Shown piece by piece: positions 1 to 8,516 of a stretch of 16,740 nt of DNA (its first letter is position 1; every line of letters starts with the position of its first letter). The stretch is from Cladosporium sp. IMV 00045. Taxonomy: Eukaryota; Ascomycota; Dothideomycetes; Cladosporiales; Cladosporiaceae. The notes beneath the pieces were generated by a model, which was not told where the DNA came from, did not search any database, and was given only the letters and a program-made list of their open reading frames with translations. The position numbers and the translations under genes are program-made. The stretch is taken from positions 1 to 16,740 of the forward strand of contig MSJI02000470.1 in assembly GCA_001931905.2 (NCBI GenBank). The letters are read 5' to 3'.

Positions 1-753
1 CACAAGAAGAAAGAGCGCGAGCAAAGAGACCAGCAACGCGCAAAGGATGAGGTCGCGCGACTCAACGGACTGGTCGGCGGCAAGGACACGGCCAAAGCAG
101 GCGCGAAGCCTGGCATATCTGGTCTGCAAAACCTAGGAAAATCGTCTGGGCCAGAGCCGCCCAAATTGAGCGCAGCGGCACAGAGAAAGGCACACGCAGA
201 GCAACTTGTTGCGCTCGGCGTGCCGCTTCCGGAAGAGCTCAAGCGCGAAGTCACTGGCGTGGGAGATTGGCAGACTATTTCTACTACGGTGGCAGAGCCC
301 AGTGGTTCGGGTGGGCGTACGCTGGCAGAGATCAAGAAAGACGAAGAAGAATCTGCCATAGCCTCTGGGGCATTGAGCAAGGGTGTTCACAAGCGGAAAG
401 CAGAAGATGACGAGGACGCGAGGGACGAGGAGGCAGCACCCAAGACGAAGAAGATTTGGGGAAACAGTCTGAAGAGCTATCCTGGGAGCAAGAACGAAGA
501 AGATGACGAAGACCTTGATGCTCTTCTCAGTGGCGTAGGGAAGAAGCCAGCGGAAAGCAAGCCGACGACAGCTTCACACGAAATCAAGCGAGACGACGAC
601 ATGAAGGTGGAGTCAGACGATGGCGTTAAATCAGAACACACCACAGCAGATACGACTGCTGCTGAGGGAGTACCGAAAGAGGAGGAAACCGGCGAAAGTG
701 TCATCACTGCACCTCCACCAGTCATGTTCAAGAAACGCAAGTCCAAGAAATGA
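1..753 (+). CDS. WBP4/FBP21-like U1-type zinc-finger splicing protein, C-terminal part (5' partial)
   Basis: The frame is open from base 1 to a TGA at 751-753, giving 250 visible residues; the start lies left of the window. The first residues are a highly basic/acidic helix (HKKKEREQRDQQRAKDEVAR, then LNGLVGG). In fungal relatives of human WBP4 (FBP21) such a helix directly follows the N-terminal matrin/U1-type C2H2 zinc finger, which would therefore be off-window. Further on come a GDWQT motif near visible residue 90, a Trp-Gly-containing KKIWGNSLKSYPG segment, an acidic DDEDLDALLSG segment, and a lysine-rich end (MFKKRKSKK) that looks like a nuclear signal. WBP4 proteins are spliceosome-associated, so a nuclear role in pre-mRNA splicing is inferred. 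No WW domain is visible in this part. Much of the tail is low-complexity Glu/Lys/Asp/Ser. The assignment rests on remembered family layout and the key domain is missing, so it is good but not certain. Confidence 0.72.
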   Translation, partial: HKKKEREQRDQQRAKDEVARLNGLVGGKDTAKAGAKPGISGLQNLGKSSGPEPPKLSAAAQRKAHAEQLVALGVPLPEELKREVTGVGDWQTISTTVAEPSGSGGRTLAEIKKDEEESAIASGALSKGVHKRKAEDDEDARDEEAAPKTKKIWGNSLKSYPGSKNEEDDEDLDALLSGVGKKPAESKPTTASHEIKRDDDMKVESDDGVKSEHTTADTTAAEGVPKEEETGESVITAPPPVMFKKRKSKK

Positions 754-925
754 AGTCTCACTGTCTAACGCCTTGCTGCTCTCATGTGATGGAACGAAAC
801 CCTTTGGTAGGGCATGGAAGAGCAATGCTGTGATTCTGCTACGATCAATACCCAATTGATGATGGCTTTTCAGAGAACCACTAGCCAAACAGAGAAACAG
901 CTACCTGCCCGGCGATCCTCCACCG
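754..925. other. Convergent intergenic spacer, 172 bp
   Basis: This spacer lies between the stop of the WBP4-like gene (+) and the stop of the transcription-factor-domain gene (-). It must hold both 3' UTR ends and polyadenylation signals. I see no canonical AATAAA and no coding potential, so the two transcripts may overlap at their 3' ends (inference). Confidence 0.5.
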
Positions 926-3046
926 CTACTCCTCGACAGAACGAAACTCCTCAGCAAAGTCACTAAATCCGCTTTGGCGCCCAATCAGTCTCTCTGGTCC
1001 AAACACTGCTCTGCCTTTAGCCCGTCCGCTCCGTCCGCTCAACCTATCCTGAAGATCCAGCATGTTACTCAAAGTGCCCAACACAGCAGGCCCCTGTTCG
1101 AATCCAAACACGATCGAACCGCGCACTGCCACAGCAGCCAGTAGCCTAGTAGCCGCATCTTCTTGTTGCTTGCGTGACGAAGTTGTCGACTGCTTCGAAT
1201 CGTCGTTGAAAGCTCTCTTGGCAGCAGCCCCAGCAACCAGCGCAACCCAGAAAAGCACCCCAGAAAGGCCTCCCCAGTAATCCTGAAGGTTGGTGTGGCT
1301 GAGAGATTGCGCTATCTGGACAAACGCAGCCGGCCTCGTGTCAGACGTACCGCTTTCCGTGGACTCGGCTGTACGACATGCCTTCGAGAACGGAGTCCGC
1401 TTCGCCAAAGCATCCGCATATACGCGCGCGGTCAGGCGAACCGCCTCGTAAACCCGGTCCCCCTGCGTTGGCAGAGCTGCTGACGTCTTCTCCTTGAATT
1501 CCCATATCTGGTCTCGAAACCGTTGTAAGTTGGCCTTTCGGGAATCTGCATTCCCTCGGAAAGCGCCCGTCAGTTTTCGCACCAGGTTGAGAAGGGCCAT
1601 GGTCTCCGAACGAGGGCTCAGGAACCTATTCAGATCGGCCCATTCCAGTACTCCGCAGTAGAACATCGAGGCGCGGGAGGTCGTGCCGTTCGTTGTCGAA
1701 GGCGCCGCTTGTCTCTGCGCGTAATGTAGGTACATATCATCCGCCACCCTCTCTTGCAGCACAGAATTCACCAGCATCGTGATCGTCAACGTCCTCGCCA
1801 GATGACCGTGAACTCCCAATCCGTCCAGGCCGCCGCGCATTAGAACCATGCTGTTAATACCGGTCTGGTGGACGCGGAGGGCTTCCAGGTCACAACCGAT
1901 CATTTCGCTGTTCAGCATGTTCATCACTGCGACAATCGTCTCGTCGCTCGTCCTCCGCTCTGGATCGTCCAGGATCGCGTTGATCATGCCGTGCACTTGG
2001 CTCTTCACGGCCAGTCTCTCGTACGCACTGTTGCGGTGCAGTGCGCGCACGTTCTGTGTCTCGAACGCTACTTCTCGTATCGCCTCCTCGTGCGCGGCGG
2101 AGATGCATATGGTGCTCAGGAAGCAGTGTTTCGCCCGTACGAGAGTCGGAAGCCACGTTGTGACCATGCTGTCAGAACGGAGCCTTCTTCCGCAGTCGTA
2201 TTTCAACTTTTCGAGATCGACGTTCGGCCGCGTTGCTTGGAAGAAGCTGTGGTATGGGCCTACTCGGAACCCTAACAGGCTGAATAGATCGCCAGTCTCA
2301 GACGAGGCATGTTCCGCTTCTTGTCTTTCCTCGAGATTTTGTTCATCTTCCTCCACGAATGGCTGGGAATTGGTAGCCAATCCACAATAAGATGTCATGT
2401 CCTGCTCAATGTGCGGTGCCGGCACAGCTGCGATGGCCATTGTGGATTCCTCGCCCTCCGGATCACCATGACGACCACTACCCATTGCCTCGCAGGAACT
2501 CTGAGGCGTCAGGACGCCCGGGCCAAACATACGCATCGGAGCAGCCGGGTTGAGTGACTTCGGAGCTTCTGTCGTGGACGACTCAAGGCGTCTGCGTTTC
2601 TCTGGTTGGTTTGGTTGAAGTGGCCCAGCAGCCCTGGCATCTCGTGGACCCGACGTCTTGCGTCCTTCTTTCCGGAGGAAATCGTGCATGACGTGCTTTC
2701 GGTTCTCACGCATCTCGTCCTTGTCTTTGACCTGAGGGTTTGTCGTCACGCAGAATCGGAAGGCTGCCTGCTTGGGGACCGGGACTGGTAATGGTCGGTC
2801 GGGACGAGGAGCTTGATGTTGCTCCTTTGGAGTCGTCTGTGTTTCCCTTGCGTGCGACGGTTGTTCGGCTCTTGAAATCGGCTCGGCTGGTCGAAGAGCC
2901 ATCTGAGGGTTCCGCATCATCGAATCATGGCGTTTGCGGTTTCTTTGAGCAGTTGGCACAGGGCTGCCGTATGCCGAATATGATGGTTCATACATGAAGC
3001 TTTGTAGAGGGCTGGCCCTCGTCCCACTGGTGAATTGAGTCTCCAT
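926..3046 (-). CDS. Fungal-specific transcription factor domain protein (DUF3468/Fungal_trans_2-like), no Zn cluster
   Basis: A single exon of 706 codons. The ATG at 3046-3044 has G at -3 and G at +4, and the next upstream ATG on this strand is about 215 nt away, near 3260, so the start is convincing. Residues 1-90 are Pro/Arg/Gln-rich. Residues 96-130 form the F-x-F, His-Val-Met, Arg-Lys block (FRFCVTT, then RENRKHVMHDFLRKEGRK) seen at the N-terminus of many Pezizomycotina proteins of this kind. A basic stretch EKRRRLES near 149-156 could be a nuclear signal. Residues 250-445 carry the helical domain, including HQTGINSMVLMRGGLDGLG at 393-411, a pattern typical of the PF11951 family. A hydrophobic segment lies at about 592-609 (GGLSGVLFWVALVAGAAA) and is probably a buried helix. 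No Cys-rich Zn2Cys6 motif is visible, so DNA binding is unproven. Targets are unknown. Confidence 0.8.
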   Translation of the reverse strand: METQFTSGTRASPLQSFMYEPSYSAYGSPVPTAQRNRKRHDSMMRNPQMALRPAEPISRAEQPSHARETQTTPKEQHQAPRPDRPLPVPVPKQAAFRFCVTTNPQVKDKDEMRENRKHVMHDFLRKEGRKTSGPRDARAAGPLQPNQPEKRRRLESSTTEAPKSLNPAAPMRMFGPGVLTPQSSCEAMGSGRHGDPEGEESTMAIAAVPAPHIEQDMTSYCGLATNSQPFVEEDEQNLEERQEAEHASSETGDLFSLLGFRVGPYHSFFQATRPNVDLEKLKYDCGRRLRSDSMVTTWLPTLVRAKHCFLSTICISAAHEEAIREVAFETQNVRALHRNSAYERLAVKSQVHGMINAILDDPERRTSDETIVAVMNMLNSEMIGCDLEALRVHQTGINSMVLMRGGLDGLGVHGHLARTLTITMLVNSVLQERVADDMYLHYAQRQAAPSTTNGTTSRASMFYCGVLEWADLNRFLSPRSETMALLNLVRKLTGAFRGNADSRKANLQRFRDQIWEFKEKTSAALPTQGDRVYEAVRLTARVYADALAKRTPFSKACRTAESTESGTSDTRPAAFVQIAQSLSHTNLQDYWGGLSGVLFWVALVAGAAAKRAFNDDSKQSTTSSRKQQEDAATRLLAAVAVRGSIVFGFEQGPAVLGTLSNMLDLQDRLSGRSGRAKGRAVFGPERLIGRQSGFSDFAEEFRSVEE

Positions 3047-4689
3047 GTCGTTTCTGTTGGAGTGTCCAGCCAGGTGGTCCTGATGTGTCGATGGTCTACT
3101 CCAGATCTCGAGTGTTGCTCAACAATCGTTCTGGCGTGAGATGCGATGTCGTCTTCCAATAAGTTTTATATTTCCAGTGACGTGCTGCAAGCCGTAGGCG
3201 ACTGCCGTAGTGTGAAGTTTGTCCTCTCGCCCGGTCAGCTGTAACGATACCCTCCAGTACATGCAGGTTGATTCGCTTGAGGCTGTTGCAACGCGGAGTG
3301 CAGCAGTTATATAGGACTCGAAAACGGGCAGACAAGGCAACTAGTGAACAATTCCAAGCGGCATGCTGGTCACCCTGTCGTAGTACGTAGATACAATAAA
3401 TTACTCCAGGGTGGCTGAGGCATGCAGGCCCACATGTAGGTACTACTGTACTGTACCCTCTCGAAAAGCAACCCTTTCAGGGCCGTGACAGTCTAGACGA
3501 ACCACGCTACTGACGAACTAGCGCCTGAACATCCGCCTATCTGACCGTCAGGAGAGTAGCAAAGAGCAATTATCCGGCCTGTTTCCACCCGAGCACAACA
3601 AGCGAAATGGCGGTAGGCAACGCCGCAGACGCCAGACATCATGACGATAAGTGAGCGAAGTCGACGCATGTATCGCGGCCGGCTCAGCCCTGCGGGCATG
3701 CATTCGCTGTATCGACTCTGCCAACGGAACCCATAACGCAGGGTGGTTTGCAGTCGAGCCATGTAGGGCCCAAGGGAGGGCACACCGGTCTTTCGGACCA
3801 CACAACCGTCACAGATCGTGTGTTTTGCGTGAGGCTGAGGCGGTGGCAGCTACGAGCTAAGGGGACCAGGGGCCTGCAGAAGCGCCTTGTGGGCTGAGTC
3901 CGTGGGCCGATGGGTAGATGTAAATTCTCGTCGCTTGGTAATTGGGAGTGCAGTAGTGTTTGAGTTGAGGTGCTGTACATTATTAATCTGTGCTAATATG
4001 TCGAAGTTGAAGGAAAGTGACGATGATCAATGAGAGGCGTGTAGATTGAAGGATTCGCGCGGTTATCCTATCTCATAGTGATCCATACCGAACACAGCAC
4101 ATCCTTGCTCAAACCGACAGCACATCTCACACGAATCTCAGCTTCTCTATCGAGTCGGTCCGTTGCGTGCATTCGCCGGAGCCAATGTTTGAAGAATCGT
4201 GCAACTACACGCTTTGCAATCCTCGCAATCGGCTCTTGCAAGCAAATTACTTTTGGATTTAAGGTGCTAGCTGTTGCTTCTCCTGCATTTTATGGATAGA
4301 TATCACTATACTAATGACTAACGAGAATCAATGAGAATTGCAATCTCATATATCCAGAGATGTCATTCATAGCCAACCATGAATCACCACACCCTCAAAC
4401 CGATCATGCACCTCCGGCCTCTCGCGACATGACACCTGAGATACAACCTACACGCACGAAGCCATTGAAGAGAGCAGGGCAAGCTGCATGCAGAGGTGTA
4501 TGTTACACCCGACAACCCAGCCACGCAGCACCGATACAACAGCAGTACCCCGTCAAAGCCCAAACCGGGATATCTGATGACCACAGCCTGCCGCATGTAA
4601 GCATGCCGGCGGTGCTTGGTATGGTACAATGCACAGCCTGACGTATCGGAGAGCGAGCCAGCGCCGTGCAAGCATTTTCCACCGTATTT

Positions 4690-4814
4690 TGAGTCACACA
4701 CCGGCGCCATATTGGCAATATCCGTCTGACTCAAGGGGTCCGTGACTCCAAGGCGATGGAGGTGAAGCTTTTTAGGGCTGCAGGATACATGTACATGTAC
4801 GTACATACGAGTCA
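4690..4814. promoter_or_regulatory. Cluster of AP-1/Gcn4-like sites
   Basis: Within 125 bp there are TGAGTCA (4690-4696), TGACTCA (4727-4733), TGACTCC (4743-4749) and CGAGTCA (4808-4814). The first two are exact TGASTCA palindromes, the core recognised by Gcn4/CpcA-type and AP-1-type bZIP factors. The cluster sits 60-190 bp downstream of the ric1 stop and 1.6 kb upstream of the transcription-factor-domain gene, so a target gene is not obvious. Chance occurrence is possible. Confidence 0.3.
4786..4807. repeat. Alternating purine-pyrimidine palindromic tract
   Basis: These 22 bases alternate strictly between pyrimidine and purine. They contain two overlapping perfect palindromes, TACATGTACATGTA (4786-4799) and ATGTACGTACAT (4795-4806). 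The tract lies about 70 bp downstream of the ric1 stop. It could form a small cruciform or hairpin, or simply be a decayed microsatellite. Confidence 0.6.
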
Positions 4815-4876
4815 GCACCGCTTTGCGACATCTCCGCCTCATGCTTCTTGCTTTGGGTAGATAGCAAGGTCCACGT

Positions 4877-7800
4877 CTACCTGCGAGCGAGCGAAAAGTA
4901 ATCGCCAAAGCCACCAGAGGTTCCCTTTGGTCGGCCGTTCTCCGCGGGTGAGTCGGCGGTGCCGTGGTTCCCGTTAACCATGTCACCACCCGTCAGATTG
5001 GCTTCCGCCAGGGCAGCGCGGAGCGTATTGCCCGTGGTATCGATGCCGACGAGGAATCTCGCGAGCTCGCGGCAGAGGTCCCAGTCTTGAGCGGATGCAG
5101 CCATGCGCAGCAGGCGCGCGAAGTCGTGGACGTGGAACGACTCCGATTCGAAGGCGTGCAGCACGAGTAGATACCCGGCTGCTGTTTTGAGCTTGCCTTG
5201 GGCCAGGGACTGCTCGAAAAATGTTATCACGGGAGGTAGATTGGCGAACAGGGTTTGCCAGCTGCGTAGTTCTGTCTTGCGCGTGCAGTTGACTACCACG
5301 TCCAGGTACGAGGAGAAGGATGACAGGAAAGAGACTGTTGTTGGTAGCAGCGCAGTTTCGGGCGGTGAGGGTGGGTTATCGACCTCGTCATCGAGGACGT
5401 TGTGCAGTAAGACTTCAAGCGCATGTGCAAAGTACGGCAGCTTCTGGTAAGAGCTGGCAAGGTGCAATGCAGCAGGCGAGTTGTATTCTGCGAGATGATG
5501 CCGCAGGATCTGGTTGATGAAAAGCTGCGTCCTGGGCTGATGGCGAAAGAAAGAGAAGCTCACGTCTCGCCGCTGTATCAGTTCAGAGTCTAGACCGTGA
5601 ATGATGCCTTTGCTGACAAGGGCGGCCAAAGGGTAGAAGTCGAGCGGTATGTCGATTGAAGGTGGGAGGTCGCGACCCAGTTCCGCAGGAGCACATGCAA
5701 TGACATCTTGAACATCGGACCACACGTGCATGCCGGTGCCGTCAAAGTACCATAGCGAATCACGAAGGCTGTGTCCAAGCGGCTGATCCAGAGAAAGCCC
5801 GTTGGGCGTAGCTGCACCAGGACTCGTGCGCGTCAAGGCAGCGACAGATGCTGGATGATCGCGCATAAGCTGATAGTATTCGACGTTCTGCGCAATGACA
5901 CGCATATCGTACTTCAATTCGCCCAAATCGTTTGTTGACGGCTGAAGCAGAACGAGCTTCCCATCAACCAGGAACAGAACAGACGCCGTAGCTACGTCCT
6001 GAGAGGGATCGCCGTGCTCCAGCTGCTCCTCCGGCAGTAGCCAACTGATAGCTCTCACTCGGGGAGGGGCTCGGATGATGCCATGGAACCCGATCTGGCC
6101 GACCTGGACCAGTCTGTATGCCGACGAAGTGGGTGCGATGATGTAGTGCATGAGGATGTTGTCGTAAGTGTACACCAACAAAGAATCAGCACCTGATACA
6201 GTTGTCGAGATGACGGGTGCTGATAGCTCTTCGGTGTGGATGACCTGTGAGTTGCCTAGAGGCTTATCGCGCGAATACAGCCGCACTTGGTACCTCCCGT
6301 TTGCTTCCAGCGAGGCAATCAGGATATGTTGATACCAGCACATGCCGCCTCTGACAGAGAACTCCGCCTCGTTGGCAGGATCGTCGAACGTCTTCCATCT
6401 GCCGCTCACCACGCTGTAGTGGGCCAGGCCTCGTCGGCCTGCCACTGCGACGTACTTGCCGTCTGCCGATATCACAGCGCATTTGATCGGCCACTGCTTG
6501 ACAAGATACGAGGATGGCATCTGCACGCTCTGCCAGAGGTTGGTATCAGATGGAAGTGATGTGAGGTCGGCCACATCGTGTCCGAGGTACGTGGTGATGC
6601 TTGAGCTCGAGACGAGAAGGCCTCGAGCGACATTTGCTGGTGAATAGCAGCCTGGCACAGCGCTGCGGGCAATTTCAATCATCCAAATACTGACGCCTGC
6701 GGTGTCAATAAGGGCGAGCTCACTTCCCCCTCCTACCCAGAATGAGTCTCTAACACCATGCAGCCATCCTTCGCCCGTGGCATTAGAGTATTGTCGATCT
6801 GTGCTGAACGAGTTTGCACCGAGCTTGCCGTAAATACTCCACATCGCCCAACCCTTCTCGTAGCCAGCGAAGAGACAATACCCATCAGGGCTGTAGTTGA
6901 GCGTCGTCAAAGAGCCAGATGTACCATAGGATACAGACAACGAAAGCCTGTGCGAAAGCGGAATGTTACCAACATAGTCCTTGACAGTGTAGACATCTAT
7001 GCCGCCATTCGCGCGTCCGACTGCGATCAGGGAGAATCGAGCGTTGATCGCTGCCTTCACAGCAAAATCATCGCTTGAAGCGGGTTCTCGGAAACAGAAA
7101 CCCTGGAATGTCGTCCTCGGCGCTTCGTTCTCCCCTGGCGAGCTAGACTTGCGTTGTACGGCGTACGCCCTGCCATCGCTCGTGAGCCACGTGGACAAAT
7201 TCATCGGTCGGTCGAAAAGGACTTCGACGACGCTAGCCTCCTTCTCTATCCAGCCCATGCGGCCCAGGAGCTCCGTACTGGTCTGAGATCGGTTCCCATC
7301 TGCCACCCACCGGATACACTGAACGGCGGCAGGCTTCTGCGTGGCAACCACGAGTTCCTCATCCAACGCAAGAGCCGTATTGATGCCAGCGTCGATGCGA
7401 ATCACCATGCGGAAGCGAAGATTGACTTCCTTGATTCCTTCTCCTTCGCCGATAGGCACATGCGCAGCAGCCGAGTCCCTCCTCCTGAGAGCGTTGTATC
7501 CATCTTCACTTGCGTGTCGGGAATGTCTGCTCGTGTTCGCCAGCTGGGTGGTATAGACTCGCGCGTTGGGGTCGGTGGACAGGGAATACGTGATCAAGTA
7601 GCCCAGAGACGTCTGCACGACTATGATCAATCCGTCCGGACGGAGAAGCAGTGCTGTGCTCGGGCCGTAGGCTTTCAAAGACTGCGAGGACCGCACAACA
7701 CTCGCAAGAGCGACGGTTGGCTTGGTCTGCCAGACCGTGAGGCTTGAGCGCGTGATGGTCGCGAAGACAGAGCCTCCGCGCGAGACCTTGGCGGCCAGAA

Positions 7801-8062
7801 TCTCCTCGTCGTTTGTATATACATCGCCAGAGCCATGGCTAGAGTTTCCTTCTGCGCTGTTGCTGCTGCCTTCTTCCAACGAACTCCCACTATCGGCATC
7901 CAGGCTTCCATTCACCTCTCCGTCGCCCAGTCCAAGAACATTCGTGCTATCCGCCTCTTTCCCTGAGCCCTCGTCGCTTCCATCGTGTGATTTCTGCGGC
8001 TCTTCGACAGCTCGAATTTTCGAGAGTGCGTAGGCTTTCGGTGGGCCGATGGGCCAATACAT
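4877..8062 (-). CDS. ric1: Ric1, subunit of the Ric1-Rgp1 guanine exchange factor for Rab6/Ypt6
   Basis: A single exon of 1061 codons, close to the family's usual length of about 1000-1400. It starts with the family-typical MYWPIGPPKAYA (G at -3). Ric1 with Rgp1 activates the Golgi GTPase Ypt6/Rab6 and so acts in endosome-to-Golgi and intra-Golgi transport. Residues 22-84 are an acidic Ser/Gly/Glu/Asp-rich insert. From about 86 to 710 there is a beta-propeller-like region with WD-type strands (VFATITRSSLTVWQTKP at 99-115; LTTLNYSPDGYCLFAGYEKGW at 385-405; IKCAVISADGKYVAVAG at 526-542). The RIC1 C-terminal domain follows (RDSLWYFDGTGMHVWSDVQD at 767-786; an alpha-helical part with HHLAEYNSPAALHLASSYQK at 855-874; FARLLRMAASAQDWDLCRELARFLVG at 981-1006). 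The last 35 residues are Gly-rich and poorly conserved in look. A two-codon uORF lies 37 nt upstream of the start. Confidence 0.95.
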   Translation of the reverse strand: MYWPIGPPKAYALSKIRAVEEPQKSHDGSDEGSGKEADSTNVLGLGDGEVNGSLDADSGSSLEEGSSNSAEGNSSHGSGDVYTNDEEILAAKVSRGGSVFATITRSSLTVWQTKPTVALASVVRSSQSLKAYGPSTALLLRPDGLIIVVQTSLGYLITYSLSTDPNARVYTTQLANTSRHSRHASEDGYNALRRRDSAAAHVPIGEGEGIKEVNLRFRMVIRIDAGINTALALDEELVVATQKPAAVQCIRWVADGNRSQTSTELLGRMGWIEKEASVVEVLFDRPMNLSTWLTSDGRAYAVQRKSSSPGENEAPRTTFQGFCFREPASSDDFAVKAAINARFSLIAVGRANGGIDVYTVKDYVGNIPLSHRLSLSVSYGTSGSLTTLNYSPDGYCLFAGYEKGWAMWSIYGKLGANSFSTDRQYSNATGEGWLHGVRDSFWVGGGSELALIDTAGVSIWMIEIARSAVPGCYSPANVARGLLVSSSSITTYLGHDVADLTSLPSDTNLWQSVQMPSSYLVKQWPIKCAVISADGKYVAVAGRRGLAHYSVVSGRWKTFDDPANEAEFSVRGGMCWYQHILIASLEANGRYQVRLYSRDKPLGNSQVIHTEELSAPVISTTVSGADSLLVYTYDNILMHYIIAPTSSAYRLVQVGQIGFHGIIRAPPRVRAISWLLPEEQLEHGDPSQDVATASVLFLVDGKLVLLQPSTNDLGELKYDMRVIAQNVEYYQLMRDHPASVAALTRTSPGAATPNGLSLDQPLGHSLRDSLWYFDGTGMHVWSDVQDVIACAPAELGRDLPPSIDIPLDFYPLAALVSKGIIHGLDSELIQRRDVSFSFFRHQPRTQLFINQILRHHLAEYNSPAALHLASSYQKLPYFAHALEVLLHNVLDDEVDNPPSPPETALLPTTVSFLSSFSSYLDVVVNCTRKTELRSWQTLFANLPPVITFFEQSLAQGKLKTAAGYLLVLHAFESESFHVHDFARLLRMAASAQDWDLCRELARFLVGIDTTGNTLRAALAEANLTGGDMVNGNHGTADSPAENGRPKGTSGGFGDYFSLARR

Positions 8063-8516
8063 GGCCGTGGAAGTAATAACGATGGCCTAGTGTGGATGCT
8101 CAGGGCATGGTCGCAAGTCTCAGGGCGGCGAGCAAGAGCAGATCAGCTCATGCAGGTGCCGAGTAAATGAAAATAAAGAGGTATGGGCAGAAGCTGCCTT
8201 GTGGTGGACATGTAATATGAAAGGTGGTAGTTGTCGGTATTTGGCTTGAGAGGTTGTTGATGCGGCTCTGCGGGGAATTCTGGGAGCTGCTTCCTCCGCT
8301 TGACGACGTTGGTGGATGGATAGCAGTCTTCAGGACTCTTGAGGAACAAGACAAGCTCAGACTTGTAATAAAATGACATCGTTTGGGCACATACAACATC
8401 CACTTGGAACAGGAGAAGTGAGTACGAGTCTTGCTTGAGCAGAGGAGTTACACGTAAGACATTGATCTAGTAAGGCAGCACATCTATGCCAATCAACAGT
8501 TCGTAATCTACGTATC
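8063..8516. other. Intergenic region: ric1 upstream region and gcn20 3' side
   Basis: These 454 bp separate the ric1 start from the gcn20 stop, both on the minus strand. The space must hold the gcn20 3' UTR and terminator and the ric1 promoter. The first ATG upstream of ric1 on the minus strand (8108-8106) is followed at once by CCC and TGA. No other convincing element is visible, and the short open frames here lack coding character. Confidence 0.5.

Larger units (their letters stand above)
3047..4876. other. Intergenic region: promoter of the TF-domain gene and 3' side of ric1
   Basis: These 1830 bp have no convincing gene. The left part is the upstream region of the minus-strand transcription-factor-domain gene. 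It has an ATG-free leader of about 200 nt and two AGGGG (STRE-like) cores near 3860-3871. The right part is downstream of the ric1 stop and holds a cluster of TGASTCA-like sites (4690-4814) and a short alternating purine-pyrimidine palindrome (4786-4807). Open frames here, the longest about 200 codons, have the Cys/Arg/His-rich composition of chance translation. Confidence 0.55.

Noticed and set aside
592..609. A possible transmembrane helix in the transcription-factor-domain protein (residue numbers given as positions)
   Set aside because: It is a single moderately hydrophobic helix within a helical domain family that is nuclear, so it is more likely a buried helix.
1096..1108. A tRNA T-loop-like GTTCGAATCC
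   Set aside because: It encodes part of the conserved C-terminus of the transcription-factor-domain protein on the other strand, and no A-box or cloverleaf surrounds it.
1848..2390. A 180-codon plus-strand frame antisense to the transcription-factor-domain gene
   Set aside because: It lies wholly opposite a better-supported gene and has a chance-like composition.
4384..4989. A 201-codon minus-strand frame overlapping the ric1 3' end
   Set aside because: It overlaps the end of ric1 in another frame, is Cys/Arg/His-rich and shows no recognisable domain; it is most likely chance.
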